The notes under the pieces: model-generated | Database searches by the model: none | What the model was told of the DNA's origin: nothing | What the model saw: only the letters and a program-made list of their open reading frames with translations | Position numbers and translations under genes: made by a program | Source: Paralithodes platypus | Lineage: Eukaryota; Arthropoda; Malacostraca; Decapoda; Lithodidae | Assembly (NCBI GenBank): GCA_032716605.1 | Contig: CM064502.1 | Coordinates: forward strand, 51,825,770-51,889,769 | Direction: 5' to 3' | DNA length: 64,000 nt | Part shown: positions 43,634-55,454 of the stretch, in pieces | Position numbering within the stretch: the first letter of the stretch is position 1 | How the letters are laid out: every line of letters starts with the position of its first letter

Positions 43634-44395
43634 CATATATTCATACGTATATGTTTTACATAAATCTGCTCTGTACTATATTTGATCATAATTTTAAATC
43701 AATACTCTATGTAGATAATGTTAATTAAACTAGTCAATTCACTAAATCTATGGTAAACCTTAACCTTTTACTGAACGTAGGGTAAAGCAGAATACTTTGT
43801 CTATTGTGTACCCTACGATCAACGTAACAGTTCACGCATGAGCAAAAGGCCAATAACCGGAAGTAATGAATGAATGAATGAAGTAATGAATGAGCCAAAT
43901 ATCAAGCATGGCAGGAAGGGTGGCCAAAATTACACGTTTGATTCATTACTTAGTCTTTTGTTAGACAGAATCGGGTAATCGCGTTTCTATGGTTCCCGTA
44001 TGAATACGGTAGATCATACGTAATTGTTTTACGAGTAAATTTAGGTGGTTATTGTATAATATACAGATATGTATTATTTTCATTATTATGTTTTGAAAGT
44101 AAATTAAAAATGTTTATAGCCAATAATAGAACGCAATACCTAGGCTGTTAAAAATAGAATAAAGGAAATTGCACGGTCTGCCGAGCCGGGGCCTCCTTGG
44201 TAGAACAAATAATTGATATATACCAAATTAAATATTCAGAACCGGCAATTTACAGTGATACGTATAACAGTTATCTTATTAACAGAAGAAGTACACGCCT
44301 ATCCTGAACTATGCTTACTGTAAAGTAAATAGATAGTCCTATATTTGTATTTATTTATGTAATTTATTTTGTTTTACTATTTATTTATGTTTATA
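43633..44395. other. unannotated stretch
   Basis: AT-rich, with a short TGAATGAA tandem near 43,865. No gene. Confidence 0.4.
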
Positions 44396-44442
44396 TATAT
44401 ATATATAGTATATATAATTATATACTGTATATATATACAGTA

Positions 44443-44475
<33 letters not shown>
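44396..44475. repeat. (TA)n and poly-T
   Basis: The T run (44,448-44,474) lies at the 3' end of a minus-strand LINE, so it reads as that LINE's poly-A tail followed by (TA)n. Confidence 0.85.
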
Positions 44476-44478
<3 letters not shown>

Positions 44479-44724
44479 GAAGAACTATTGCTTCAATAGA
44501 TGAGATCCCTTATATTTGGAGGTAGGCAATTCCATGATTGACGACCGGTACAGATTATACTGTTTCTAAACAGAAATGTTCGAAATTGTGGAGAAATCGG
44601 ATACAAGTTATTTCTTCTAGTATTTAGAGCATTGTTTATAAAATGAAAACAATTATTTCCTGAGCAGCCTATGATATTACTGAAAACAAAAAATAACAGA
44701 ACATATTTATGAACATAAGTAAAC

Positions 44725-44937
44725 TTAAGCCCTTATGTACCGGCGACGTCTGTTTAGTTATATTCTAGTTATATTTTGACGTAGTGCAGTTTAAGAAGGA
44801 TCTGTGGTAATAAAAAAAGATTAAGTGAGACAGTTCGAAGCCTGTTCATTGCTGGAGGCCCTTTTTAAATTGAATAAAATCGTCTAATAGTAGCCAGAAT
44901 AAAGTTAAAAATACGTCGCCGGTACAGAAGGGGTTAA
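44725..44937 (+). mobile_element. TTAA MITE family C, nested in LINE
   Basis: 213 bp, TTAAGCCCTTATGTACCGGC to CGCCGGTACAGAAGGGGTTAA. It is the best-preserved typical C copy and shows the unexpanded segment TTGCTGGAGGCCCTTTTTAA that is the source of the 34-kb minisatellite (on the other strand). Confidence 0.92.
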
Positions 44938-45037
44938 ACTGTTTGAGAGATATCAAGAGGTTATCGGTCGAGTCAAATTTACCCATAAATAATAATTATA
45001 CATCTTAGATTTTTTTTTTTAGCTACTACTGACTTGT

Positions 45038-45423
45038 TTAAGGGGGCCCACCTCGCTTTTTTTCTCTTTATCTCCCTCTCTCTTTGGCTTGTATCCATTC
45101 AGCCCCATTCAGCCTACTGTTTTAAGAATTTTACCCCCACCCAGGTGTCAATATTTTCCAGGCGAGCAGTAGTGAGCCAGCATATATATTTTTTTATTTT
45201 GACAGCAAGCTAAATTTGTACTTTTTTCGATAGAAAAATTTGTCCGGAAAGCTGGATTTCTCCATAAAATGCTGGCTCGCTATCGCTCGCCAGGAAGGAA
45301 TAGACACCTGGATGGAGATAAATGTCTTAAAACAGTTGGCTGAAAGGGGCCGAATGGATACAAACCAGGGAAAGAGAGAAAAGGAGAGAAAGATAAAACA
45401 AAAAAGCCAGTGACCCCCCTTAA
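45038..45423. mobile_element. TTAA MITE family B, nested in LINE
   Basis: 386 bp, TTAAGGGGGCCCACCTCGC to CAGTGACCCCCCTTAA, with both arms (GGCGAGCAGTAGTGAGCC and GGCTCGCTATCGCTCGCC). Confidence 0.92.
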
Positions 45424-46080
45424 CTATGAGGGCCAAGTACAGTCCCACACAGAAACACAATATATGAGGTGAGGATAACACAAAATATAATATATGTATT
45501 TTTCATGGCTTCAGTGGTAAGCTGATAACGGACCCTGTAAAGTACACCGCACATTTTGTTATAGATTCAACTATACTACATTGGTGTGATGGCTCCAGTC
45601 AATATAAACTCCAAGAAACTTTGTATTGCCTACACAATTTAACAATTCATCTTCAAAAAAGCAGAGGGGGCATAATTTGTTTATAGAATTTGTTTGAAAG
45701 AAATGTTAGTTTTAGTTACATTTAGTTGTATTTGTTTTTATTGTTAACTCAACTAACGATATAATTTAATTCTCTTCTCAGATTAGAGCGTAAATTGTGC
45801 ATGTTTTTATCAGCTAATAAAAGGTTCGTATCATCTGCATAGATAACACTTGAATTTCGAGCTAGTACAAGTTATGTCATTATTATATTTATAAAACATA
45901 TATTAGGGCCTAAATTTGATCTTTGAGGGACTCCCTTTGATATAGGCCCAAAATATTATACTTACAATAATTAAAATATCATCAAGACATTGGAGATTCA
46001 CAGGGATGCTTCGAATATTAATAGCAAGTAAAGTAATTGTGTTTATATCGTTTGTTAAATTAAATGAGTTGAGCAGTATA

Positions 46081-47321
46081 TATTCGGATTTAGGAAGACA
46101 CACATTTCTTTACTGTATATACAAATAATGTACGTTTATGTCTGTCCATTGATATGTCTTACACATTTACGAACAATTATTGCTAATCTTTAATTGTAGT
46201 TGAGTTACAGGATGGGGTAAAGTGTTGTACTTGTACTTTAGTTCATGGTGGGAGAAAGTCTACGTTACCTATTATATTAGTTATGGAGGGCAGGATTCTA
46301 GGTTAGATTTAAAGGCATATAAGTGATTCTACAAACATTGGTCATCAGATATTCTTTACGTTCCTGAAGTTTATTGTCGAAACAAATTAAGAACTAAGTT
46401 AGAAGTTTAGTCTATCATACTGAAAAGCTTAGTTTAATATTAAACAATGTATGCACAGTACATTCAAGTTGTTAAACCTACAATTTAATGTAGTTTTATA
46501 AAATGATTGTATTTCATCTTGGTCATTTATATTATTTGTTTCGTACAAACAGACGATTCTGCTAACAAAAGATAAATGTTTTCGTATCAATTAATTAAAA
46601 CACTTATCGATTTACGTTATATCCAACCCATTTTAGTTCTAGCTGCTGCACATCGAGTTTTAGAAGTGTCTCTCGCTTCCAACGGGTCAATATTACCGTA
46701 ACTTACTGTTGTATTTAACATTTCCTGTTTTAGATAATAATAAGACGAACTTCAAACCAAGTACATTATAGTTTCGGACAGTTTATAGGCAGCCGGAAGC
46801 TTTGTACGGGAATGTGGATTATTACTTTATTTGTTTATTATACGCGATACAATTACCTTGATAATTTTCTTTAGACCACATCATACATAATAAGCTACTC
46901 ATCAAGCAACTTCTGTGACCTTAACTTGACTGCTATCGCTGTTTCCTATTATTTGGTGTGTTTATTTATGTGATAATAAACTATAGAATATTACTTAATA
47001 AAAGGAGCCTGACATGCAATTCAATTAATGGAGAAGGATATAGGAAATAGAGACGTCTGTAGTAACATCGGATTAGTAAAACCTAACCCGAAATTAATTA
47101 ACTTAACCCCTTCCGTATACGATTACGTATACAACTGTGTGTTGTATTCTGACTAACATTAAATTATTTTATTCATCATTGGAAAGATTTCTTGGGATCG
47201 AAGGGTGTTAAAATGACCATAATTAACTCTTTGACAGCCATAACCCTTCCTAAACCCAGTCAAATCATAATAATAGTAGTCAGACAAAAGTATGAAGATG
47301 AGCATCATAATACTGAGAGAA
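46081..47321. other. unannotated stretch
   Basis: AT-rich. TTAACCCCTTCCGTATACGA at 47,103 looks like the left end of a family C element without a matching right end. No gene. Confidence 0.4.
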
Positions 47322-47711
47322 TTAAGGGAGCCCACCTCGCTTTTTTTCTCTTTATCTCCCTCTCTCTTTGACTTGTATCCATTCGGCCCCATTCAGCTTA
47401 CTGTTTTAAGACGCTTACCCCCATCCAGGTGTTAATATTTTCCTGGCGAGCATTAGCGAGCCAGCATGTATATATTTTTGTTTTGACAGCAAGCTAAATT
47501 TGTAAATTTTTCGATAGAAAAATGTCTCCGGCGAAGCTGGATTTCTCCATACAATGCTGGCTCGCTATCGCTCGCTAGGAAGATATCAACACCTGGATGG
47601 CGATAAACTTCTTAAAACAGTTGGCTGAATGGGGCCGAATGGATACAAGCCTGGGAAGGACAGAAAAGGAGAGAAAGATAAAAAAAGACGGTGACCCCCC
47701 CCCCCACTTAA
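47322..47711. mobile_element. TTAA MITE family B
   Basis: 390 bp, TTAAGGGAGCCCACCTCGC to GACGGTGACCCCC...CTTAA with an expanded C run. Both arms are present. Confidence 0.92.
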
Positions 47712-48899
<1,188 letters not shown>

Positions 48900-49121
48900 G
48901 AGTGTGTGTGTGTTTATTGTCTATATGTGTCCTATCAATAATTTTCTGACGTTTGCAAGCTAATTGACCTCTACCCTGATAGAGCTTAGAAGCTGGTAAG
49001 TATTGCACCGTTAAACTAAGCATATTGTAATTAACCAGAATCAAGATTATCCAATAAATCGTACTGAATGCCACCTTTCATAACATAAACATGTTAATAA
49101 AACTTTCGGTATGCCATAGGC

Positions 49122-49329
49122 TTAATCCCTTCCGTCCCGTTAACTTTACTCTGGCTATTATTAGATGATTTTATTCAGTTTAATTAAAAGGGGCATCCAG
49201 CAATTAACAGATTTCAAACTATCTCACTTAACCATTCTTACTACCACAAATCCTTCTTAAACAGCACATATTCGTCTAAATAGCGCTAGAACAAAATGAA
49301 AAAGACGTCGCCGGTACAGAAGGGGTTAA
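49122..49329 (+). mobile_element. TTAA MITE family C
   Basis: 208 bp, TTAATCCCTTCCGTCCCGTT to CGCCGGTACAGAAGGGGTTAA. It has the segment TCAGTTTAATTAAAAGGGGC. Confidence 0.9.
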
Positions 49330-49639
49330 GTATGAAAATATGTCAACGTAAATCAATAGAGTGATGACATCTGAGTGTCATCGTGTGTGGCAGAGCGTGA
49401 CTTGCTTCACCTGACAGAACACACTAATTCTACCCCAACTCCACCTACAAGGAAATGGCCAAGCAATTCCAGAGTGGCTTCTGGGAACTTGCTCTTGTCA
49501 CCTCTTTCCTAGAATATCATATTAGTTTTTATAGTGTATAATTTGTTTTTTGTTTTAATATACAGTGCATTACTGAGTACGACGGTTGATAGGATAAGTC
49601 ATCATTACTGTTTTTCCAAGAATATATATATATATGCTA
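49330..49639. other. unannotated stretch
   Basis: No gene. It ends in a short (TA)n beside the RTE tail. Confidence 0.4.
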
Positions 49640-50898
49640 TATGCTCAGGCCCAATCCCCATTTTGGGGGTAGCCGACTCAAGACAGAGCAAGAACAGGGA
49701 AAACACAAAAACAACATAAAACAAAAAATAAACACAGATAAAAAACACAAACTCTCACACATCCAGGTCACCCAGGAGAAGACCCAGAGACCAGGGTTAC
49801 CAAGGTCGCTCCAGCACTCCCCCGGCCCCTGACCACCAGGAGAGGTTCCGGTCTCGGCAGGCAGACATGCAGCGGAGCCAAAGCGACAAGCCCTCCCACC
49901 ACACTTCCAGGCACACCCTTCATATTAATCGTCTCCCCGGGCCAGGCGCCTGATGGACTATTATCTAGTCCAACTTGCGCCCGACCCCTTACTCCAAATG
50001 ACCACGTGTTCACTCAACTATTCACAAGCATTCTCCATTCACTCCTGTCCACCACCACTTCCCCTGCCTGATCTATAGTCATTCCTCTATCATCCAAAGC
50101 CTTTCTTACACAGTCTCTCCATCTCAATGGGGGTCTTCCTGCCCTTCTATCTCCCCTTGTACCTGACTCACATATTCTCTTTGTAAGCCTTTCATCTCCC
50201 ATTCGTTCAACATGACCATACCAGCTCAGCACCCTTCTGTCCACTCTGGCTGACAAATGTTCCTGCTGCCCCACTCTCCTACGTATCTCTTCATTTCTCA
50301 ATCTGTCTCTATGAGTAACTCCACACATACTCCTCAAGCAGCTCATCTCCATCACATCCAGCCCTCTTTTCTCCTTTTTCTTCAGAGCCCATGTCTCAGC
50401 CCCATACATCACTGTTGGCACAACAATTCCTTGATACAGTGCACTTTTTACTTTCACTCCGAGATTTCTCGTCTTCCACATACTTCCCATTGCTCCGAAA
50501 ACCTTCCTTCCTTCACACACTCTCTGTTTTACCTCCAGTTCCATACCTCCACTCCTGCTTATTGTTCCTCCTAGATATTTAAAACACTCTACTTGTTCCA
50601 ATATTTCCCCATCCAGCCTCACATCTAGATTCACCCTATGCTCTCCCCTATTACACACCATTACTTTACTTTTATTGATGTTCATCTTCAGTTTCCTCCT
50701 TCCACAAACCACACCAAACTCTTTGACTACCCGCTGCAGTTTCTCATCAGAATCCGCCACCAATGCTGTGTCATCAGCGAACAGCAACTGATTCAACTCC
50801 CAATCTCTACCATTCTTTCCTACTAAACCCAATCCTCTTCCCATAGTTCTCCTTTTCACCTCCCTCACCACACCATCCATATATATATATATATACAT
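49640..50898 (-). mobile_element. RTE-clade LINE, 5'-truncated, with intact 3' UTR
   Basis: A 5'-truncated element: (TA)n at 50,880-50,898 marks the break, followed by 885 bp of open RT ORF, then about 375 bp of 3' UTR (GC-rich first, then T-rich on the minus strand) ending GTCTTGAGTCGGCTACCCCC...GGGCCTGAGCATAT. That tail recurs in the short insert at 31.9 kb. Confidence 0.85.
50014..50898 (-). CDS. RTE-type reverse transcriptase, C-terminal half, open
   Basis: 294 codons without a stop. LNQLLFADDTALVADSDEKL (about residues 35-55) holds the catalytic Asp pair. VECFKYLGGTISRSG, then VVPTVMYGAETWALKKKEKR, then VLSWYGHVERMGDERLTKRI and GRPPLRWRDCVRKAL follow, with a terminal DRSEWRMLVNS: the order seen in RTE-clade LINEs. 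The RT fingers and endonuclease are missing. The first residues (MYIYIYM) are translated (TA)n, so the start is not genuine. An undamaged frame means either a recent insertion or very low decay. Without its upstream half it cannot work alone. Confidence 0.85.
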   Translation of the reverse strand: MYIYIYMDGVVREVKRRTMGRGLGLVGKNGRDWELNQLLFADDTALVADSDEKLQRVVKEFGVVCGRRKLKMNINKSKVMVCNRGEHRVNLDVRLDGEILEQVECFKYLGGTISRSGGMELEVKQRVCEGRKVFGAMGSMWKTRNLGVKVKSALYQGIVVPTVMYGAETWALKKKEKRGLDVMEMSCLRSMCGVTHRDRLRNEEIRRRVGQQEHLSARVDRRVLSWYGHVERMGDERLTKRICESGTRGDRRAGRPPLRWRDCVRKALDDRGMTIDQAGEVVVDRSEWRMLVNS

Positions 50899-51334
<436 letters not shown>

Positions 51335-51454
51335 GAACTGGAACTGGATGTGAGGTAGGGTCCCCACAAGTGAAGAAGGTAGAGTTGTAGGCCAAGGTAA
51401 AGTGTTGAAAGATGAAGAGTTGGAGAGATGAATGCTGGTGGGCTAACCACCTTG

Positions 51455-52216
51455 CTATTGACGACTGAGGTTTTTTATCATTTGTGCCACTCGCTGTTGT
51501 TCTTGTTCAGTTAGTCCTACAGGCTCGTCGAAGACCATTGGCATAGATGGTAGAGGCGGAGATGGTGGTGGTTCAGCAAAGGTGTCGGGCTGGAGGTTTG
51601 AGGTGGTCCTAGGTGTTGATGGTGTTGGAGTTGCTGGTGCTGGTGGAGTTGTTGTGAGCTCCTCCGCTTTCCTCTTGTGCTGGCTCGATTGTCGTGGTGG
51701 TTGGTTCTCCAGCTTGGGAGTTTTCTTTTGCTTTGTAGTTGTTGGCTTAGTTGGTGGTGGCCCTGGTCGTTTGCTGTTTCTCTGAGGTTTTGCGTCCCTT
51801 GGTGGTGTTCTGGTGACGAAGATCTCTGGAGGGATAACAATTGTTGGTAGTCCATTGGCTCGAAGAAGGGCAGGAAGAATAACTGGAATTCTGCTCCTGT
51901 CCTCCCCAGCAAGCGCCATTGCTGTTTGGACAACACTATTGATGATGATCGGGTTGCTCATTATTGGCGCCATTTGTGGAGTAATCCTGGGAGAGAATGA
52001 GGAGCCCTTGACGACTGGGGCTCCTTCAGGGCCTTTGATGTTGATGGCTTCAGGTCCCTTTCTCCCAGGCTGGATGGTAAACTCCACGGATTCACCATTC
52101 ATCAACGAGGATCTGCTGCTCCTGTTGTTGATGTTAGTGTGGTGGCAGAATACATCCTCGTTGTTGGTGGTAGTGATAAATCTGTTGCCTGCCTTGTTAT
52201 TAAACCATTTCACCAC
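51455..52216 (-). CDS. cold-shock-domain (Y-box-like) protein, 5' end disrupted
   Basis: 253 codons, uninterrupted. Residues 1-72 are a cold-shock domain of the Y-box type: VKWFNNKAGNRFI (RNP1 region; the usual KGYGFI is changed), EDVFCHHTNI (RNP2), ESVEFTIQPGRKGPEAINIK and GPEGAPV. Such domains bind single-stranded RNA/DNA. Residues 75-130 are not recognised. 130-230 is Pro/Thr/Lys-rich with a basic patch (KQKKTPKLENQ, HKRKAEE) and polyproline. The tail ends EQEQQRVAQMIKNLSRQ. No zinc knuckles, so not Lin28-like. The frame opens with GTG, not ATG. A plausible ATG at 52,621 lies upstream of a 364-bp retroposon and a 2-bp frame slip. It is intronless, so probably a retrocopy or a one-exon gene recently broken. 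Whether it is expressed cannot be told. Confidence 0.7.
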   Translation of the reverse strand: MVKWFNNKAGNRFITTTNNEDVFCHHTNINNRSSRSSLMNGESVEFTIQPGRKGPEAINIKGPEGAPVVKGSSFSPRITPQMAPIMSNPIIINSVVQTAMALAGEDRSRIPVILPALLRANGLPTIVIPPEIFVTRTPPRDAKPQRNSKRPGPPPTKPTTTKQKKTPKLENQPPRQSSQHKRKAEELTTTPPAPATPTPSTPRTTSNLQPDTFAEPPPSPPLPSMPMVFDEPVGLTEQEQQRVAQMIKNLSRQ

Positions 52217-52236
52217 ACCATGGTTGTGGTATTGTT

Positions 52237-52600
52237 GTTGTTGTTGTTGTTGTTCCCCAAGCTGCCTGGCCGAACAGCCCCAAGGTCCCGAGCACGGCCA
52301 AGGCCATAACCGAGCGCCCCCACAGAACCCTCCCTACCGACCACAATAAAGCCTGGGTGACCGAAGCCACTCAATGGCGGGGAGCTGAGGAGGGTGCGGA
52401 AACGCCCGGGAAACCAAAGCCCCACCCAGGGCCCTGTGCCCCTCAGCAATTATGAAGAGAAAGTTGAGGGGCAAGGGAAAAATGTGACGCTTTGGCTTCC
52501 AATCTTGGTAGATTGGGAGGTCAATCCACGGAAGAGACGCCGTCACTCGAGATCTAGAAGATATAAAAGTAAAAGGAACAGTCAGAGCAAGCTATGGGTA
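52237..52600 (-). mobile_element. retroposon E inserted in the cold-shock gene, with TSD
   Basis: Minus-strand 5'-truncated copy (TACCCATAGCTTGCTCTGAC to an (AAC)n tail). Flanked by AACAATACCACA at 52,601-52,612 and 52,225-52,236, a 12-bp target duplication whose 3' edge merges with the AAC tail. Confidence 0.9.
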
Positions 52601-52670
52601 TGTGGTATTGTTAGTGGCCATGATGAGGAGCGAGTGGAGAGGCAGGTGTGAGCAGGCAGGCAGTGGTATA
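52601..52670 (-). pseudogene. putative 5' UTR and first codons of the cold-shock gene
   Basis: Minus strand: CCTGCCTCTCCACTCGCTCC, ATC, then ATGGCCACTAACAATACCAC (ATG at 52,619-52,621). Skipping the retroposon and one duplication copy, the frame continues ACC ATG GTG and then needs a 2-bp correction to enter the VKWFNN frame. The initiator is inferred from position, not proven. Confidence 0.5.
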
Positions 52671-52679
52671 TATATATAT

Positions 52680-53093
52680 ATTTAAAGCTTTATTACTTTA
52701 AGTAGTGTTCTGCAAACTTTAATTATTCTAATGAAAGCGAAATATTCTTTAATTATAAACATCAACTTTGTATCAGACCGTAAATGCTTGTATTTCATTC
52801 TATTGTGAAAACGATCACTGTAATCTACTGTTAATTGAAATTGATAAAAATATAATCGTATTAACTTATACCGATAAATCATTAATGGTTAAGTACTGTA
52901 TAGTTAATTTAGACATTTTACCAGTTAATTTAAAACAACAGAAGATTGTTAGAAATAAACTAACAAGAAAGACTGGTGGTTCGCTTCTCTCGTCTCCAAC
53001 CCCTCGTCTAGTATAACCTAATATTATAAAATAACTAATACTACTTCAATTTAAAATCCCAGAGAGACTGACATACCATATAAATAAAGGTAA
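52680..53093. other. unannotated stretch
   Basis: AT-rich. The frames here carry no recognised domain. Confidence 0.4.
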
Positions 53094-53447
53094 TTAATGG
53101 GGGTGACCTGCTTTGTTTTCTCCTTTTTTTATTTCTGGTTAGTGGCCATTCGACCCCATTCAGCCTACCGTTTTTAGACGCTTATCCTCATCCAGGTGTC
53201 GATTTACACCTGGCAAGCGATAGGGAGCCAGCATATTTTGGTTTATGTTTAGACAGCTGACTTAATTTGTACATTTTTCGGTAGAAAAATGTCTCTGGCG
53301 AAGCCGGTTTTCTCCGTACAATGATGGCTAGCTCTCGCTCGCCAGGAAAAAATCGATACCTGAATGGGGAGAAACGTCTTTAAATAGTAGACTGAATGGG
53401 GCCGAATGGATAAAAGCCAGAGAGAAAAAACAGATCGGTCCCCTTAA
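53094..53447. mobile_element. TTAA MITE family B, subfamily 2
   Basis: TTAATGGGGGTGACCTGCTT to CAGATCGGTCCCCTTAA, 354 bp, with both arms. Hairpin GGCGAAGCC; TTTTTCGGTAGAAAAA. Confidence 0.88.
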
Positions 53448-53542
53448 TTTATTCAGAACCCATTAATTTAGCAAAGCCCGACGTTGTTAGAAGAAAAACT
53501 AGAAGAAAGACATCCCTTACTGGTGATGCGCCCCTCTCGCCC

Positions 53543-53936
53543 TTAAGGGGGGCCACCGGCTTATTTTTATCTTTCTCTCCTTTTCTCTCTTTCCCTGGCT
53601 TGTATCCATTCGGCCCCATTCAGCCAACTGTTTTAAGAAGTTTATCCCTAACCAGGTGTCGATTAGTTCCTGGCGAGCGATAGCGAGCCAACATTGTATG
53701 GAGAAATCCGACTTCGCCGGAGAAAGTTTTCTATCAAAAAATGTACAAATTTAGCTTGCTGTCAAAACAAAAATATATATATGGTGGCTCGCTACCGCTC
53801 GCCAGGAAAACATTGACACTTGGATGGGGGTAAACGTCTAAAGACAGTAGGCTAAATGGGGCCGAATGGATATAAGCCAAAGAGAGAGGAAGAGAAAGGG
53901 GAGAAAAGCGAGGTAGGCTCCCTCAACCCATTCCCT
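53543..53936. mobile_element. TTAA MITE family B
   Basis: 394 bp, TTAAGGGGGGCCACCGGC to AGCGAGGTAGGCTCCCTCAA (right TTAA mutated). Arms GGCGAGCGATAGCGAGCC and GGCTCGCTACCGCTCGCC are complete. Confidence 0.92.
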
Positions 53937-54496
53937 ATATTTACGTAAATTGAGCCGAGTACCCGGTAAAGCTCTAACCCTAGATGAGTTTCACGGCGGA
54001 GTCAGTGTTTACCCATTTACGTCGGGAGTGAGGCGGGTAAATATTCATGAGGCAATTACCATGGCTAATGTCTTGTGTTGAGGACCTAGGTGTGGACGGG
54101 GTAATTTGAGTAATGGCTGCGGTTAATTTCTGGGCAAAAGTTTTATTTTCTGTTGGGTTGTGCGTTTGTTTTTTAGTGTGATTTAGGAGGATTATATATG
54201 CAAAGATCGGAAATGTATGTGATGTTATTGCTAACAATTCATGTGACTTTGTTTTACCTTACTTTATCCTAAATACTAACATTCCATAATATTATTTTGT
54301 TTCCCTCATATAAATTACATACGTATTTACCCAATATGCCACAGCCCTAAGTGACTGATCACAACTTGAAATGAATGACTATTAACTGACTATTAATTAA
54401 TACCCCGAGTTTTGTACCAGGTAACAAGGAATGACATTATAGTATACACCGTTTCCCCACACATATATATACCTGTGTGTATATATACCGATATAT
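53937..54496. other. unannotated stretch
   Basis: Nothing recognised. A short (TA)n lies at 54,490-54,512, at the tail of the next element. Confidence 0.4.
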
Positions 54497-54735
54497 ATAT
54501 ATATATATATAGTAACACCAGTGCTGATATTTACATATTTATTGATTGGGACACGTTTCGGCTTACACACAAGCCATCTTCAACCTTAATTATTATGTTC
54601 TCTTCACTAACCAACTTTACTCCTAAACTCGATTAATGAAATTAACAAACACCTGTGGCAGTCCTGGGATTCGAACCCAGGACGCTCACACCGAAAATCA
54701 ACACACTTATGCATTGCGCCACGAAGAGAACCAGC
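54497..54735 (-). mobile_element. tRNA-headed SINE-like element with hammerhead-like segment
   Basis: Minus strand: GTTCTCTTCGTGGCGCAATG (A-box; 54,731 downward), GTCCTGGGTTCGAATCCCAG (T-arm and B-box), a 70-base body, then GAAGATGGCTTGTGTGTAAG and CCGAAACGTGTCC, ending GCACTGGTGTTAC and (TA)n. The tRNA T-arm is nearly perfect but the acceptor 3' strand does not pair locally. Instead GAAGAGAAC at 54,597-54,605 (minus) is complementary to the first nine bases. A true tRNA gene is unlikely. Confidence 0.6.
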
Positions 54736-55030
54736 CTACGTAGATATCTAATATATATATATAATATAATTCTTGAAGTAATACAATCGTATATTGGATA
54801 AATGAGATTAAACAGAGATTAAACATTTTCGGAACTAATTGAATCCATGTGTCTAGATATCTAAATAGACCGTAATTTATTTTTATTTACGAAAACTAAA
54901 AAGTTATAAACATTAAGAACGTAGGAGTACATTTACATTGTGTTGTACTAAATGTAATATCCTAAGTGAAATGAAAGACAAAATTAATAGTAATAATATG
55001 AATAATACAATTAAACATACCACATAGGTC

Positions 55031-55430
55031 TCAATAACACAGTAAGGGTGTTGAGGACTCCTGGGAACCTAGATCGGGACGAAATTGCTGTGTTAGTAAA
55101 CTCTTGGCAGTCAGGCGGGAGAGGTCATTAGAAGAGGTGTACAATATGCCAAAATCAGTTTTGTGTATTGGGTTGATTTGAAGGTATCTTATAGCAAAGA
55201 ATGAAGGCTTGGGCAACGGAAAATCCGTTCTAAAGGACCTACCTCGATGTTCCGCGATCCTGGCGGTGAGATGGCTTTTGGCTTGACCAATGTAAGAGGA
55301 ATTAAATCCACTACACTTAAGCTGATACACCACTGACGATCGCAAAACATCGTGGATTTGATCTATAAATTTGAAGTGGTTACCTAACGAAATATGTGAT
55401 TTTAAACACAACTCTCAACTGTATTTGTGG
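55031..55430 (-). pseudogene. Penelope-like element, GIY-YIG endonuclease end
   Basis: 126 residues to a stop at 55,031. VVYQLKCSGFNSSYIGQAKS matches the GIY-YIG pattern of Penelope-like retroelements (Y...YIG), RIAEHRGRSFRTD follows with the conserved Arg/His region, and the end NDLSRLTAKSLLTQQFRPDL supplies the catalytic-Glu equivalent region (Lys here). The RT is missing. Directly 5' lies an inverted copy of its first 105 bases. Confidence 0.75.
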
Positions 55431-55454
55431 ATAGCATTCTCGAAACAAATTGGT

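Larger units (their letters stand above)
44476..46080 (-). mobile_element. CR1/L2/Jockey-group LINE, split by two MITEs and internally deleted
   Basis: Minus strand, right to left: ITLLAINIRSIPVNLQCLDD (first endonuclease motif, about 46,050); an abrupt move to RT motif B (KGVPQRSNLGP, about 45,950) and YADDTNLLLADKNM (motif C); after a shift VGNTKFLGVYIDW; PHLIYCVSVWDCTW at 45,440; MITE B; about 100 bp of degraded LINE; MITE C; then TRRNNLYPISPQFRTFLFRN, RQSWNCLPPNIRDLIY and poly-A. Dead. Confidence 0.75.

Noticed and set aside
50257..50574. Plus-strand frames within the RTE LINE
   Set aside because: They are antisense to an RT frame with clear motifs.
51813..52349. 178-aa plus-strand frame over the cold-shock gene
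   Set aside because: It is the antisense shadow of the cold-shock frame plus retroposon E and shows no domain.
54655..54735. A functional tRNA gene on the minus strand
   Set aside because: The T-arm is good but the acceptor strands do not pair and the unit continues into a SINE-like body.
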